The translations under genes were made by a program, and so were the position numbers. The notes under the pieces are model-generated. The model did no database searches. It saw only the letters and a list, made by a program, of their open reading frames with translations, and was not told the DNA's origin. From JAFGPF01 sp964500415 (GTDB lineage Bacteria; Chloroflexota; Dehalococcoidia; Dehalococcoidales; RBG-16-60-22), in the NCBI GenBank assembly GCA_964500415.1, contig CAZCOB010000015.1:1-44893 (forward strand): a DNA stretch of 44,893 nt, read 5' to 3'. The first letter of the stretch is position 1, and each line of letters opens with the position of its first letter. Positions 34,805-41,350 of this stretch are shown in pieces.

Positions 34805-34840
34805 CCGCCTCTCATTCTTTCAGGGAAACAAGAGAGTATT

Positions 34841-35125
34841 TTGATTGTTAACAGCCAGGGTAAAAGCAACTGGTTATTGGTTAAAGTAACTCCCAACGCC
34901 GGCCGTAACGAGATTACCGGTTTTACCGATGATGCGCTACGGGTAAAAATCGCCGCACCGCCGGTGAAAGGTAAGGCTAACAAGGAGCTTATCGACTTTC
35001 TCAGCCGGGCGCTGGGAGTAAAAAAGTCCTCTTTATCGATTGTTAAAGGCCGGACCGGCCGTAACAAGGTCATCGCCATCGAAGGTATGAGCCGCGACGA
35101 TATTTTAAGGCATCTGACAGCCTGA
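34841..35125 (+). CDS. DUF167 (YggU) family protein
   Basis: The 94-residue protein has VKVTPNAGRNEITGF, RVKIAAPPVKGKANKELIDFL and SLSIVKGRTGRNKVIAIEG, the DUF167 signatures. The start is TTG at 34841 behind AGAGAG. Function is unknown in all bacteria. Confidence 0.9.
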   Translation: MIVNSQGKSNWLLVKVTPNAGRNEITGFTDDALRVKIAAPPVKGKANKELIDFLSRALGVKKSSLSIVKGRTGRNKVIAIEGMSRDDILRHLTA

Positions 35126-35168
35126 ACCCTGTAATTTTTATAATCTCAACCTCTTGATTTTTATATGT

Positions 35169-35250
35169 AACCCACCCTCTGTATCTCACTCCCTTGGATT
35201 GAAGGGAGGGAAAATCTTATAAAAGAGGGGCTGGCGCCCCTCTTGGACAC
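35169..35250 (+). repeat. Intergenic repeat module 1, copy c
   Basis: CTCCCTT (35189-35195) pairs with AAGGGAG (35202-35208), then AAGAGGGG (35223-35230) with CCCCTCTT (35237-35244). It is shorter in the first stem than the other copies. Confidence 0.7.
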
Positions 35251-35262
35251 CCTGCTCACGTC

Positions 35263-35282
35263 ATTCCCGCGGAAGCGGGAAT
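35263..35282. repeat. Palindromic repeat of the ATTCCCGC type
   Basis: ATTCCCGC-GGAA-GCGGGAAT is an 8-bp perfect hairpin placed between modules 1 and 2. Half of the same palindrome (TGGATTCCCGCTT) occurs at 8726-8738 next to module 2 copy a. Similar palindromes are common in many bacterial genomes. Confidence 0.6.
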
Positions 35283-35310
35283 CCAGTGCGGTAGGGCAGC
35301 GGGGACATAC

Positions 35311-35367
35311 CCCACCCTAAGCCGTGGATGGTATGAGGGCGGCTTGGTTGGGAAAAGATATCGGGGG
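35311..35367 (+). repeat. Intergenic repeat module 2, copy e
   Basis: AAGCC (35319-35323) and GGCTT (35341-35345) form a fully Watson-Crick 5-bp helix across 17 nt, extended outward by CCCACC with GGTTGGG. GGGAAAAGATA and a G-run follow. Confidence 0.75.
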
Positions 35368-35394
35368 AAAAAGAGAGGGGGCTTTCGCCCCCTC
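35368..35394 (-). terminator. Intrinsic terminator of the DUF4349 lipoprotein gene
   Basis: On the minus strand GAGGGGGC-GAAA-GCCCCCTC forms an 8-bp stem with a stable tetraloop, followed by TCTTTTT. It lies 25 nt after the stop codon at 35419. Confidence 0.75.
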
Positions 35395-35418
35395 CCGGAT
35401 TTTTAGAAGTTCACGTTT

Positions 35419-36621
35419 TTAATTTTGCGTCTTCTTCCTCTTACGCCACCAGGTAAAGTAGAGGATGACCCCGATTATTATCCACACCGGGCTGAAGATA
35501 CCCAGCCAGATAATGATATCGGCCAGGACTCGGAAAAACCCTACCAGTCCGTTCCAGGCACTACTGGCGATATTACCGGCATCCCAGCCGGGTAGGACGT
35601 TTATATACTTTTCCCTTTCGTAAGGGGCTATGTTGCCGCGGTCGTCGGTCACCTTTAGCTTGACGGTGTAGCTGCCGTCGCTATTGTAGGCGTGTACCGG
35701 CGCTTCTTCCGTGCTGGTGTTACCGTCGCCAAAATCCCATTCGAAGCTGTAAGGTGTAAAGCCGCCGGCGACCTCCGGAATAAACCGTATCTTCTCGCCT
35801 TCCTTCACCGTCCGGGAAGTGGCGTTAAACTCGGCCGTAAGCTTGGACTGCTCCAGGCTTACCTCGATATACGACATGGAAGAACTCTGCTCCAGATACT
35901 GCATGCGGCCCTTGGTTCGCTCGATATCCTCCCTGGTATCCACGAGTTCGCGCTGGACTTCCAGTATTTCCTTGACCTCCCCGGCCTTCTCCATCAGCTT
36001 GAGCAGCTGCGCCTCGGCAGCCTCTAGATTACGTAGCTTGGCGCTCAGGTCGACGTATTCCTCGGTCACGTCCTGTCCGGACGTGCTCTCCGACCTTACT
36101 TCGACCGCCAGCGCCCGCAGCGCTCTCAGGGCGTCGTTAAAGTGATTTGAATCCACGCGGATGGAGATGTTTCCCATCATTCTGTCGCGGTCCTGCCAGC
36201 TATTGGAGGCCACGACAAAGCCGTCATAGGTAGCGGCGAGATTGGTAATCTGCTCCATGGCCGAGGCGACATCCACCACCACCAGCGTCATGTATCCGGA
36301 GCGGATAATCATGCGTTCGCCGGACCACGCCTGGTCATAACCGACTTCTCTCGGGGGTGTTGTCGGCGCTGGCGCTGGCGCTGGCGCTGGGGCGGGGGCG
36401 GGGGCGGGCTTTGGAATACTGATTACTGGAGGCGGTGTTGAGGAATCCCTCCCTCCGAATAGCCCTTCTGATGGCGGCGACTCCACGATAATGCCGCTCT
36501 TTCCGGGTGCTGGGGCAGGCACCGGGGCCGGGGACGGCGTGGGAGCCGGTTCCGACTCGGCGCAGGCCGCTGTCCCCAGGACAAGAAAGACCATCAGCAG
36601 CCCTGCTATCAACCTTTTCAT
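35419..36621 (-). CDS. DUF4349 lipoprotein with inserted PKD domain
   Basis: The 400-residue protein has a lipoprotein signal ending GTAAC (Cys20), a Pro/Ala low-complexity linker (24-90) and the DUF4349 domain (about 100-270) with RSGYMTLVVVDV and a coiled coil. A PKD domain (about 285-345) follows, with PYSFEWDFGDGNTS and GSYTVKLKVTDDRGN, then a membrane helix (370-392) and a basic tail. DUF4349 proteins usually go directly into the C-terminal helix, so the PKD insertion is unusual. Probably envelope-associated. Confidence 0.88.
   Translation of the reverse strand: MKRLIAGLLMVFLVLGTAACAESEPAPTPSPAPVPAPAPGKSGIIVESPPSEGLFGGRDSSTPPPVISIPKPAPAPAPAPAPAPAPTTPPREVGYDQAWSGERMIIRSGYMTLVVVDVASAMEQITNLAATYDGFVVASNSWQDRDRMMGNISIRVDSNHFNDALRALRALAVEVRSESTSGQDVTEEYVDLSAKLRNLEAAEAQLLKLMEKAGEVKEILEVQRELVDTREDIERTKGRMQYLEQSSSMSYIEVSLEQSKLTAEFNATSRTVKEGEKIRFIPEVAGGFTPYSFEWDFGDGNTSTEEAPVHAYNSDGSYTVKLKVTDDRGNIAPYEREKYINVLPGWDAGNIASSAWNGLVGFFRVLADIIIWLGIFSPVWIIIGVILYFTWWRKRKKTQN
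36365..36409. repeat. Hexanucleotide low-complexity tract
   Basis: GGCGCT is repeated four times and followed by three GGGGCG-like units. It encodes part of the Pro-Ala linker of the DUF4349 lipoprotein. Copy number may vary by slippage. Confidence 0.8.
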
Positions 36622-36722
36622 ATCAACCTCCCGTTTTTAAGACGTTCACTATATTATAACGCCAAAAGTGTGGAAAGGTTCGCTGTTTGCGGCACTTTTT
36701 TATAAATTTTTCCCGGAATTTT

Positions 36723-37781
36723 TCAATCGGCGCTGCCTTCGTAGCACCGTATCCTTCTCATCCTCAATATTATAAAGACTTCCTTGCCCACGTCCAGGTT
36801 CATCTCCTCGAAGATGTACGACTGTACCTCGGCCATGAGCTTATTGTGGTCCACGTCAATCCAGATTCTCACGGTATTACCGGCGGGCTTGATGGCGGTG
36901 ATAGTGCCCTGGAATCCGTTGACGCTGAGACCGGGGGGTCTCGTCTCGGAAACATAGATGTGGCGGGGTAAAATAGCTACCTTGCTGACATGCCCGCCGT
37001 CGTGGGGAACGGTAAGTTTCAGCCCCCCGCAGCCTACCTCCACGATTCCCTGCCCCAGGTCCCGGTAGTAATCGCAGTCCAGGATATTCGGCGCCCCGAT
37101 GAAATCGGAGACCCTCTCGCTATGGGGATAGAAGAGCACTCTTTCCGGCTCCGCCACCTGCTCCACGCGTCCGTCGTGGATAACGGCCATCCTATCCGCC
37201 ATCGCCACCCCCTCCATGAGGTCATGGGTCACGTACACGGTCGTGACTCCCAGGCGCCTTTGAAGTTGCTTTAGCTCGGTTCTTAAGTATTTGGCGGTCT
37301 GGGCGTCGAGGCTCGATAGAGGCTCGTCCAGCAGCAGCACTCGCGGCGACGGCGCGATGGCTCTGGCCAGCGCCACCCGCTGCTTTTCCCCGCCGCTCAG
37401 CTGCCGGGGATAACGCGAGGCCAGGTGTTTGATATTCATTAAATCGAGCAGTTCGTTTACTCTGGCTTCCACCCGGGATGGCGACCATTCCCGGGCGCTC
37501 AAACCGTAAGCTATATTGGCGACGACGTCGAGGTGGGGAAACAGCACCAGCCCCTGGAACAGGTAACCCACCTCTCTTTTGTTCGCCGGCAATCTGTCCA
37601 CCGGCACACCGTCGAACAGCACCGACCCCTGGTAATCCACCAGCCCGGCGATAACGTTAATCAGGGTGGTCTTACCGGCCCCGTTCGAGCCCAGGACAAC
37701 CAGGAATTCCCGGTCGTTTATCGTGAGGTTCACCTCCCGGCAGACGTATTTACATATATTCTTAAGCTCTATAGAGGGCAC
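36723..37781 (-). CDS. ABC transporter ATPase with C-terminal TOBE-like domain
   Basis: The 352-residue protein has Walker A GSNGAGKTT (31-39), signature LSGGEKQRVA (128-137), Walker B RVLLLDEP (147-154) and the His switch in VYVTHD. A C-terminal segment (about 240-350) with TITAIKPAGNTVRIWIDVD looks like a TOBE oxyanion-binding domain, as in ModC, WtpC and CysA. The NitT/TauT ATPases (SsuB, TauB) are shorter and lack it. It is the last gene of the SBP-permease-ATPase operon, which has a ModE-box-like site upstream. Confidence 0.92.
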   Translation of the reverse strand: MPSIELKNICKYVCREVNLTINDREFLVVLGSNGAGKTTLINVIAGLVDYQGSVLFDGVPVDRLPANKREVGYLFQGLVLFPHLDVVANIAYGLSAREWSPSRVEARVNELLDLMNIKHLASRYPRQLSGGEKQRVALARAIAPSPRVLLLDEPLSSLDAQTAKYLRTELKQLQRRLGVTTVYVTHDLMEGVAMADRMAVIHDGRVEQVAEPERVLFYPHSERVSDFIGAPNILDCDYYRDLGQGIVEVGCGGLKLTVPHDGGHVSKVAILPRHIYVSETRPPGLSVNGFQGTITAIKPAGNTVRIWIDVDHNKLMAEVQSYIFEEMNLDVGKEVFIILRMRRIRCYEGSAD

Positions 37782-37782
37782 G

Positions 37783-38544
37783 TTACCTCCATCTGGCGGT
37801 CAGTCTGTTTTCCAAGTACTCGAAGAACTTTTCAGAAACGAGGCACATTACGGCCAGTACGATCAGGCATACGATGATAATATCGATGCGAATCAGGTTT
37901 TCTGCTTTCATGAGCAGGGCGCCGATGCCGGTAGGGATAGCCACCATCTCGGCGGCGATGATTACCCGCCAGGCCATCCCCGCTTCCAGCCTTAGCCCGG
38001 TGAAAATATTGGGCAGGGCCAGCGGCATAACGATGGTAGTCAAAATCTTACTGTCCGATGCTCCCAGTGTCCTGGCCGCTTTAATATAATCGCTATCCAC
38101 GTTTTTAATGCCGGTAACCGTGTTATAAAGGACGGGGAAAAAGGAACAGATAAATATCAGGGTAATCGGCAGCATCTCGTTGATACCTATCCACAACATC
38201 AGCAGGGGTATCCAGCCGAGGGTAGGAATCGGGTAAAACAGGCTGATAACAGGGTTCAGGGCCTTATTAATCACTTTCTTCCACCCCATGACGGTTCCCA
38301 CCGCGATGCCGGCTACGGAACCCGCGCAGAAACCGATTAGGACCCTGACCAGGCTGCTCAGGAAATTTTCGCCCAGCACCCCGCTGGCGCTGAGTTGATA
38401 GAATTCCACCACCACGGTGGAAAAGGGAGGCAGGAAGAAATGACCCGGCAGTATGCCCAGCCTGGCTACCAGCTCCCATAACGCCAGGAACACCGCTACG
38501 GGCAAGAACCCCCACCCTGGCCTGAATTTACTGAGTACCTTCAC
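37783..38544 (-). CDS. ABC transporter permease, NitT/TauT (SsuC) type
   Basis: The 253-residue protein has six hydrophobic segments and the EAA-loop sequence AARTLGASDSKILTTIVMPLALPNIFTGLRL, which fits the SsuC/TauC/ThiX family and not ModB. Its start overlaps the end of the binding protein gene by 17 nt, and its end is 2 nt from the ATPase gene. Confidence 0.93.
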   Translation of the reverse strand: MKVLSKFRPGWGFLPVAVFLALWELVARLGILPGHFFLPPFSTVVVEFYQLSASGVLGENFLSSLVRVLIGFCAGSVAGIAVGTVMGWKKVINKALNPVISLFYPIPTLGWIPLLMLWIGINEMLPITLIFICSFFPVLYNTVTGIKNVDSDYIKAARTLGASDSKILTTIVMPLALPNIFTGLRLEAGMAWRVIIAAEMVAIPTGIGALLMKAENLIRIDIIIVCLIVLAVMCLVSEKFFEYLENRLTARWR

Positions 38545-39523
38545 CCTCGAGGAACCTCAAATCAAGAATATCTCCGGCGCTGAAGCGGCTTTTTATATAT
38601 CCCAGTCCGGCAATATAGTCGATGGTCTCCTGGACCGTCTCCGGGTCAATGCTCATGGTATACTCCATCCGCTGCATGGAACGCAGCAGCACTTCGGGAG
38701 TAATGGCTAAACCGGAAGAGATATCGGCTACTTTAGTCGGTAATACTTCGCTGCCGGCCGCCTGCAGCTGCCTGGCGACAACCTCGGCCGCTTCTTCGGG
38801 GTGCTGATTCCTCCAGTCGGTGGCCCGCTGCGAGACCTTTATCAGCTTTCTTACCACTTCAGGATGGTCATTTATCAGCTCATCCTTGACCACGAGAACA
38901 CTGCCCTGCATCTGAGGCCAGATGTCCTGGCTCGTCAGCAGCATTGTAAAGCCGAATTCCTCGGCCATAGTCGCCCACTGCTCCGGCAACATGGCGGCAT
39001 CCAGCTGACCCATTCTGACAGACATCACCTGCTTGGCTGGATTCATCCGTTGAATATTATTCAGCACTTTAGCTTCGTCGAGATGGTACGTATCGATTAT
39101 CCTGTGCAGTAACACATCCACGGCGCCGCCTTCCCTCACACAGCCGAGGCGGATATCGGGATTTTCCAGGTCTTTGACCGTCTTTACCTTTTCCGTATTA
39201 ACCACCAGGCCGTAGCCGTACTTGTGTGTCCCGGCTACCACTTTAATTGGTACTCCGGCGTTGGCATAAGCGTTTATCGCGGGTATCAGGCACACGTAGG
39301 CTACCCCGATATCACCCCGGGCCAGAGCCGAAGCCAGAGCCATGCCGGTGGCGTAGCTCTCGTAGGCAGTTAAACTCAGCCCCTCCTCCTCATACCACCC
39401 CATATCCTGGCTGATATAAGCGCAGGCGGCGTGGTCCATAAACTCCACCGCCATTCCTATTGGGGCGCCTTCTTCTTGAGCGCAGGCGCCGTTAAGAAAA
39501 AGACTGAGAATCCCGGCTAGCAA
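38528..39523 (-). CDS. ABC transporter substrate-binding lipoprotein, NitT/TauT (NMT1/THI5-like) type
   Basis: The protein has a hydrophobic start ending in the lipobox LNGAC, then EFMDHAACAYISQDMGWYEEEGLSL, the typical opening of SsuA/TauA/NMT1-type binding proteins, and a GDIGVAYV segment. From the TTG at 39523 it is 331 residues but lacks the positive n-region of a signal peptide. The frame continues upstream as ATA-GGG-AAA-AAA to 39544, giving residues (I/M)GKKFVLL, and AGGAG lies exactly 7 nt before the ATA. The real start may thus be the ATA codon. Substrate unknown; ModE context suggests molybdate or tungstate. Confidence 0.9.
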   Translation of the reverse strand: MLAGILSLFLNGACAQEEGAPIGMAVEFMDHAACAYISQDMGWYEEEGLSLTAYESYATGMALASALARGDIGVAYVCLIPAINAYANAGVPIKVVAGTHKYGYGLVVNTEKVKTVKDLENPDIRLGCVREGGAVDVLLHRIIDTYHLDEAKVLNNIQRMNPAKQVMSVRMGQLDAAMLPEQWATMAEEFGFTMLLTSQDIWPQMQGSVLVVKDELINDHPEVVRKLIKVSQRATDWRNQHPEEAAEVVARQLQAAGSEVLPTKVADISSGLAITPEVLLRSMQRMEYTMSIDPETVQETIDYIAGLGYIKSRFSAGDILDLRFLEGEGTQ

Positions 39524-39591
39524 TAATACAAATTTTTTCCCTATCGTAATTCTCCTGACTCTGTTATTGTGCTGGTTCGCTTTCTGGCAGG

Positions 39592-39613
39592 TTATATTGC
39601 CGTCAATATGACG
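39592..39613 (-). promoter_or_regulatory. ModE-box-like palindrome before the ABC transporter operon
   Basis: TTATATT-N6-AATATGA followed by CG, read on the plus strand. On the minus strand this is CGTCATATT-N6-AATATAA. It has the same arm sequence and 6-bp spacing as the site at 40050-40071 and lies about 50 nt upstream of the binding-protein gene. The E. coli modA operator, from memory, is CGTTATATT-N6-TACATAACG. Confidence 0.65.
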
Positions 39614-39626
39614 CCATTTAAAATTT

Positions 39627-40028
39627 TTACATCCCGTAGTCCAGCATCTTGCGTACGCTGGTACGCTTTTCCTTGTACTCTCTGATAATTCTCCGTCCCT
39701 CCTCGGTCAAGCGGGCATAACCGCCCTTGGCCCCCCCGGTGGATTTCTCCACCAGCGGCTTCGATGCCAGGCGGTTCATGGCCTCGACCCATAGCCAGGC
39801 ATTCCGGTACGCCAGTTTCATCGATTTAGCCGCTGCCGATATTGAGCCGAGCTGGTCGATGCGTTCCAGTAGCGTCACCCTTCCCCACCCCATGAACAGC
39901 TTGCCGTCCTTTTCCAGCCATACCTTGCTTCTCACCACGACGCCAGCCTCCGGCGTGCGCCCGGAGCGTGTCCCGTGCTTGACCCCGAAATCCGGTATCT
40001 TGGCTTCCGTCATCTTTCTTTTTGCCAT
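39627..40028 (-). CDS. modE: ModE-family transcriptional regulator, DNA-binding domain only
   Basis: The 133-residue protein has the ModE/LysR-like winged helix with RVTLLERIDQLGSISAAAKSMKL and YRNAWLWVEAMN (about 50-85). The DNA-binding helix and STGGAKGGYARLTEEGRRII wing are intact. E. coli ModE has two extra Mop domains that sense molybdate; here they are absent, so sensing must be by another protein or by metal-loaded ligand bound elsewhere. A palindrome 22 bp before its start suggests autoregulation. Confidence 0.9.
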   Translation of the reverse strand: MAKRKMTEAKIPDFGVKHGTRSGRTPEAGVVVRSKVWLEKDGKLFMGWGRVTLLERIDQLGSISAAAKSMKLAYRNAWLWVEAMNRLASKPLVEKSTGGAKGGYARLTEEGRRIIREYKEKRTSVRKMLDYGM

Positions 40029-40049
40029 CTCCTTGGAGTCCCAGACATC

Positions 40050-40071
40050 TTATATTATCAACAATATAACG
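40050..40071 (-). promoter_or_regulatory. ModE-box-like palindrome before modE
   Basis: TTATATT-N6-AATATAA followed by CG is a perfect 7-bp inverted repeat. On the minus strand it starts CGTTATATTGTT, agreeing with the 9-base left arm of the E. coli modA operator. It lies 22 bp upstream of the modE ATG. Confidence 0.65.
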
Positions 40072-40107
40072 CTATGTCAAACACCCGTCGACTCCACTCA
40101 CATGTAG

Positions 40108-40194
40108 TTTGTGATAGGGCAATAGTATCGGGTCTCGAACTTTTGTGACATTATTGTGATATTTCGATAATATTTTGTGATTTTTATGTAATTT
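40108..40194 (+). promoter_or_regulatory. TTGTGA direct-repeat array, copy 1
   Basis: TTGTGA occurs at 40143, 40154 and 40175, with a variant ATGTAA at 40186. Spacings are 11, 21 and 11 bp, all whole helical turns. A further TTTGTGAT is at 40108-40115. The array lies in the 364-base divergent gap 40029-40392 between modE and the BldC-like gene and is repeated with the same spacing 120 bp downstream. Confidence 0.65.
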
Positions 40195-40260
40195 CCCGGA
40201 AAGCTCGTCGTGAGCAAACTCCGAGGTGCTGCTTATGGCTTCACCATACTAAAGTACTGG

Positions 40261-40314
40261 TATTGTGACTTTTTTGTGACTTTTCGTTGCTGTTTTGTGA
40301 TGTGGTTGTAATCA
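40261..40314 (+). promoter_or_regulatory. TTGTGA direct-repeat array, copy 2
   Basis: TTGTGA at 40263, 40274 and 40295 and TTGTAA at 40306 reproduce the 11, 21 and 11 bp spacing of copy 1 at an offset of exactly 120 bp. Over 52 aligned positions about 39 bases match, the motif bases being the best conserved. It ends about 90 bp before the next start codon. Confidence 0.65.
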
Positions 40315-40318
40315 TGAA

Positions 40319-40343
40319 TATCTATCATATGTAAGATATGCCC
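40319..40343. repeat. AT-rich palindrome near the BldC-like gene start
   Basis: ATATCT and AGATAT flank a 10-bp centre that contains CATATG. It follows direct-repeat array 2 and may mark the promoter region. No clear -35/-10 pair was found. Confidence 0.3.
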
Positions 40344-40407
40344 GCTTCGTAAAAATCACTTAAAACACACAGGTTATGACTACAGCTAACTGATGAAGGA
40401 GAAATCC

Positions 40408-40653
40408 ATGCCCAGAAGAAATGCCAGCGAAAACATCAGGCTAACATCACGGGATATCGCCAGGTATTGCCAGGTCAGTAAAAGCACCGTGCTCGAATGG
40501 ATAAAAAGTGGGCAATTGAAGGCATTCAGATTACCCAGCGGGCACTATCGCATCGATAAGAGGGACTTCAGAGATTTTCTTGAGAAATGGGATATGCCCG
40601 TTAAGGGATGGCCATTCGAATCTGAAAATGATCAGGAAGGAGGTAAAAAATAG
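40408..40653 (+). CDS. BldC/excisionase-like MerR-type DNA-binding protein
   Basis: From the ATG at 40408, with AAGGAG 6 nt upstream, the protein has 81 residues (an ATG at 40393 gives 86 but overlaps the ribosome site). It is one winged helix-turn-helix: LTSRDIARYCQVSKSTVLEWIKSGQL, then AFRLPSGHYRI as the wing and RDFRDFL. This is the helix_turn_helix_17 family shared by phage excisionases and BldC. BldC binds direct repeats cooperatively, and a direct-repeat array precedes this gene. Confidence 0.88.
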   Translation: MPRRNASENIRLTSRDIARYCQVSKSTVLEWIKSGQLKAFRLPSGHYRIDKRDFRDFLEKWDMPVKGWPFESENDQEGGKK

Positions 40654-40765
40654 AGAGAAAACGAGAACACAATGTTAGTTAGTAACCTGGCTACGAGTAA
40701 TAGTTACTTTAATCGGGCAGGATGTTCTGGTCAGGAGCAACATACCACGGAAGGAGAGTCAGTTC

Positions 40766-41083
40766 ATGACGGTTGCAAACAACTATCAAATTGACAGGCA
40801 TACCAGGAAAAGCCATTCGGCGGCTTTCAGCAAGATGGAAGCTATAGCTTGCGGGGTGCGAGCCAGGCTTGAGGAAAATACCGGTTATTCTAAAAAAGTA
40901 ACCGATGAGACAATTAACGTCGCCCGGTCTCTGGGTGTGGCCGATAGTGAGATCGAAAGGTGGGCGACTCACCACTTGAGCCGCCTCGCTCAGGATACGG
41001 AAAGACTACGGGAAATTAAATCGCTTCTCGATAAGGTGTACGGAAACAGGTTCGGTGTGATGACACAAAGAGCACGTTCCTGA
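40766..41083 (+). CDS. Small helical protein of unknown function
   Basis: I do not recognise this 105-residue protein. It is hydrophilic, with helices at about 20-40, 42-56, 60-80 and 80-95, and no Cys pair, membrane or signal sequence. A GGAAGGAG site precedes the ATG. It follows the BldC-like gene by 112 nt on the same strand and may be part of the same regulated unit. Confidence 0.7.
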   Translation: MTVANNYQIDRHTRKSHSAAFSKMEAIACGVRARLEENTGYSKKVTDETINVARSLGVADSEIERWATHHLSRLAQDTERLREIKSLLDKVYGNRFGVMTQRARS

Positions 41084-41099
41084 AAATACCATATTTTCA
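41081..41099. repeat. Palindrome at the 3' end of the small helical protein gene
   Basis: TGAAAATA-CCA-TATTTTCA is a perfect 8-bp inverted repeat beginning at the stop codon. It has no GC stem or T-tract, so it is only a weak terminator candidate. The rest of the gap up to 41290 shows nothing recognisable. Confidence 0.35.
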
Positions 41100-41290
41100 G
41101 CGTTCGAAACAGGTTAATATTCATCCGATAAACAGCGCGATTAACCGGCCCTGAAGATAGCTCAAAACGGCTATTTACCACGGTTGCTGCCGACTAATCG
41201 GGTCATTCGATATTACGTCGCTGTGAGCGACAATCATTTTTCTTTTTAAATTTTCTCCCTTAAGTTCACCATGTTGGCGTGGTTGCCTCA

Positions 41291-41347
41291 TCCCTCCGTT
41301 TTTTATACTATAATGATTGATACCGGTATATTCCGGGTACGGAGGGA
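41291..41347 (+). promoter_or_regulatory. Promoter of the ThDP enzyme gene flanked by an inverted repeat
   Basis: TATAAT lies at 41309-41314. TCCCTCCGT (41291-41299) and ACGGAGGGA (41339-41347) are perfect 9-bp arms around it, and the right arm contains the GGAGG ribosome site of the gene at 41351. In a read-through transcript the arms would pair and hide that site. Confidence 0.4.
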
Positions 41348-41350
41348 ACA

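Noticed and set aside
36365..36409. CRISPR-like or minisatellite array
   Set aside because: It is an in-frame hexanucleotide repeat coding for a Pro-Ala linker, with no spacers.
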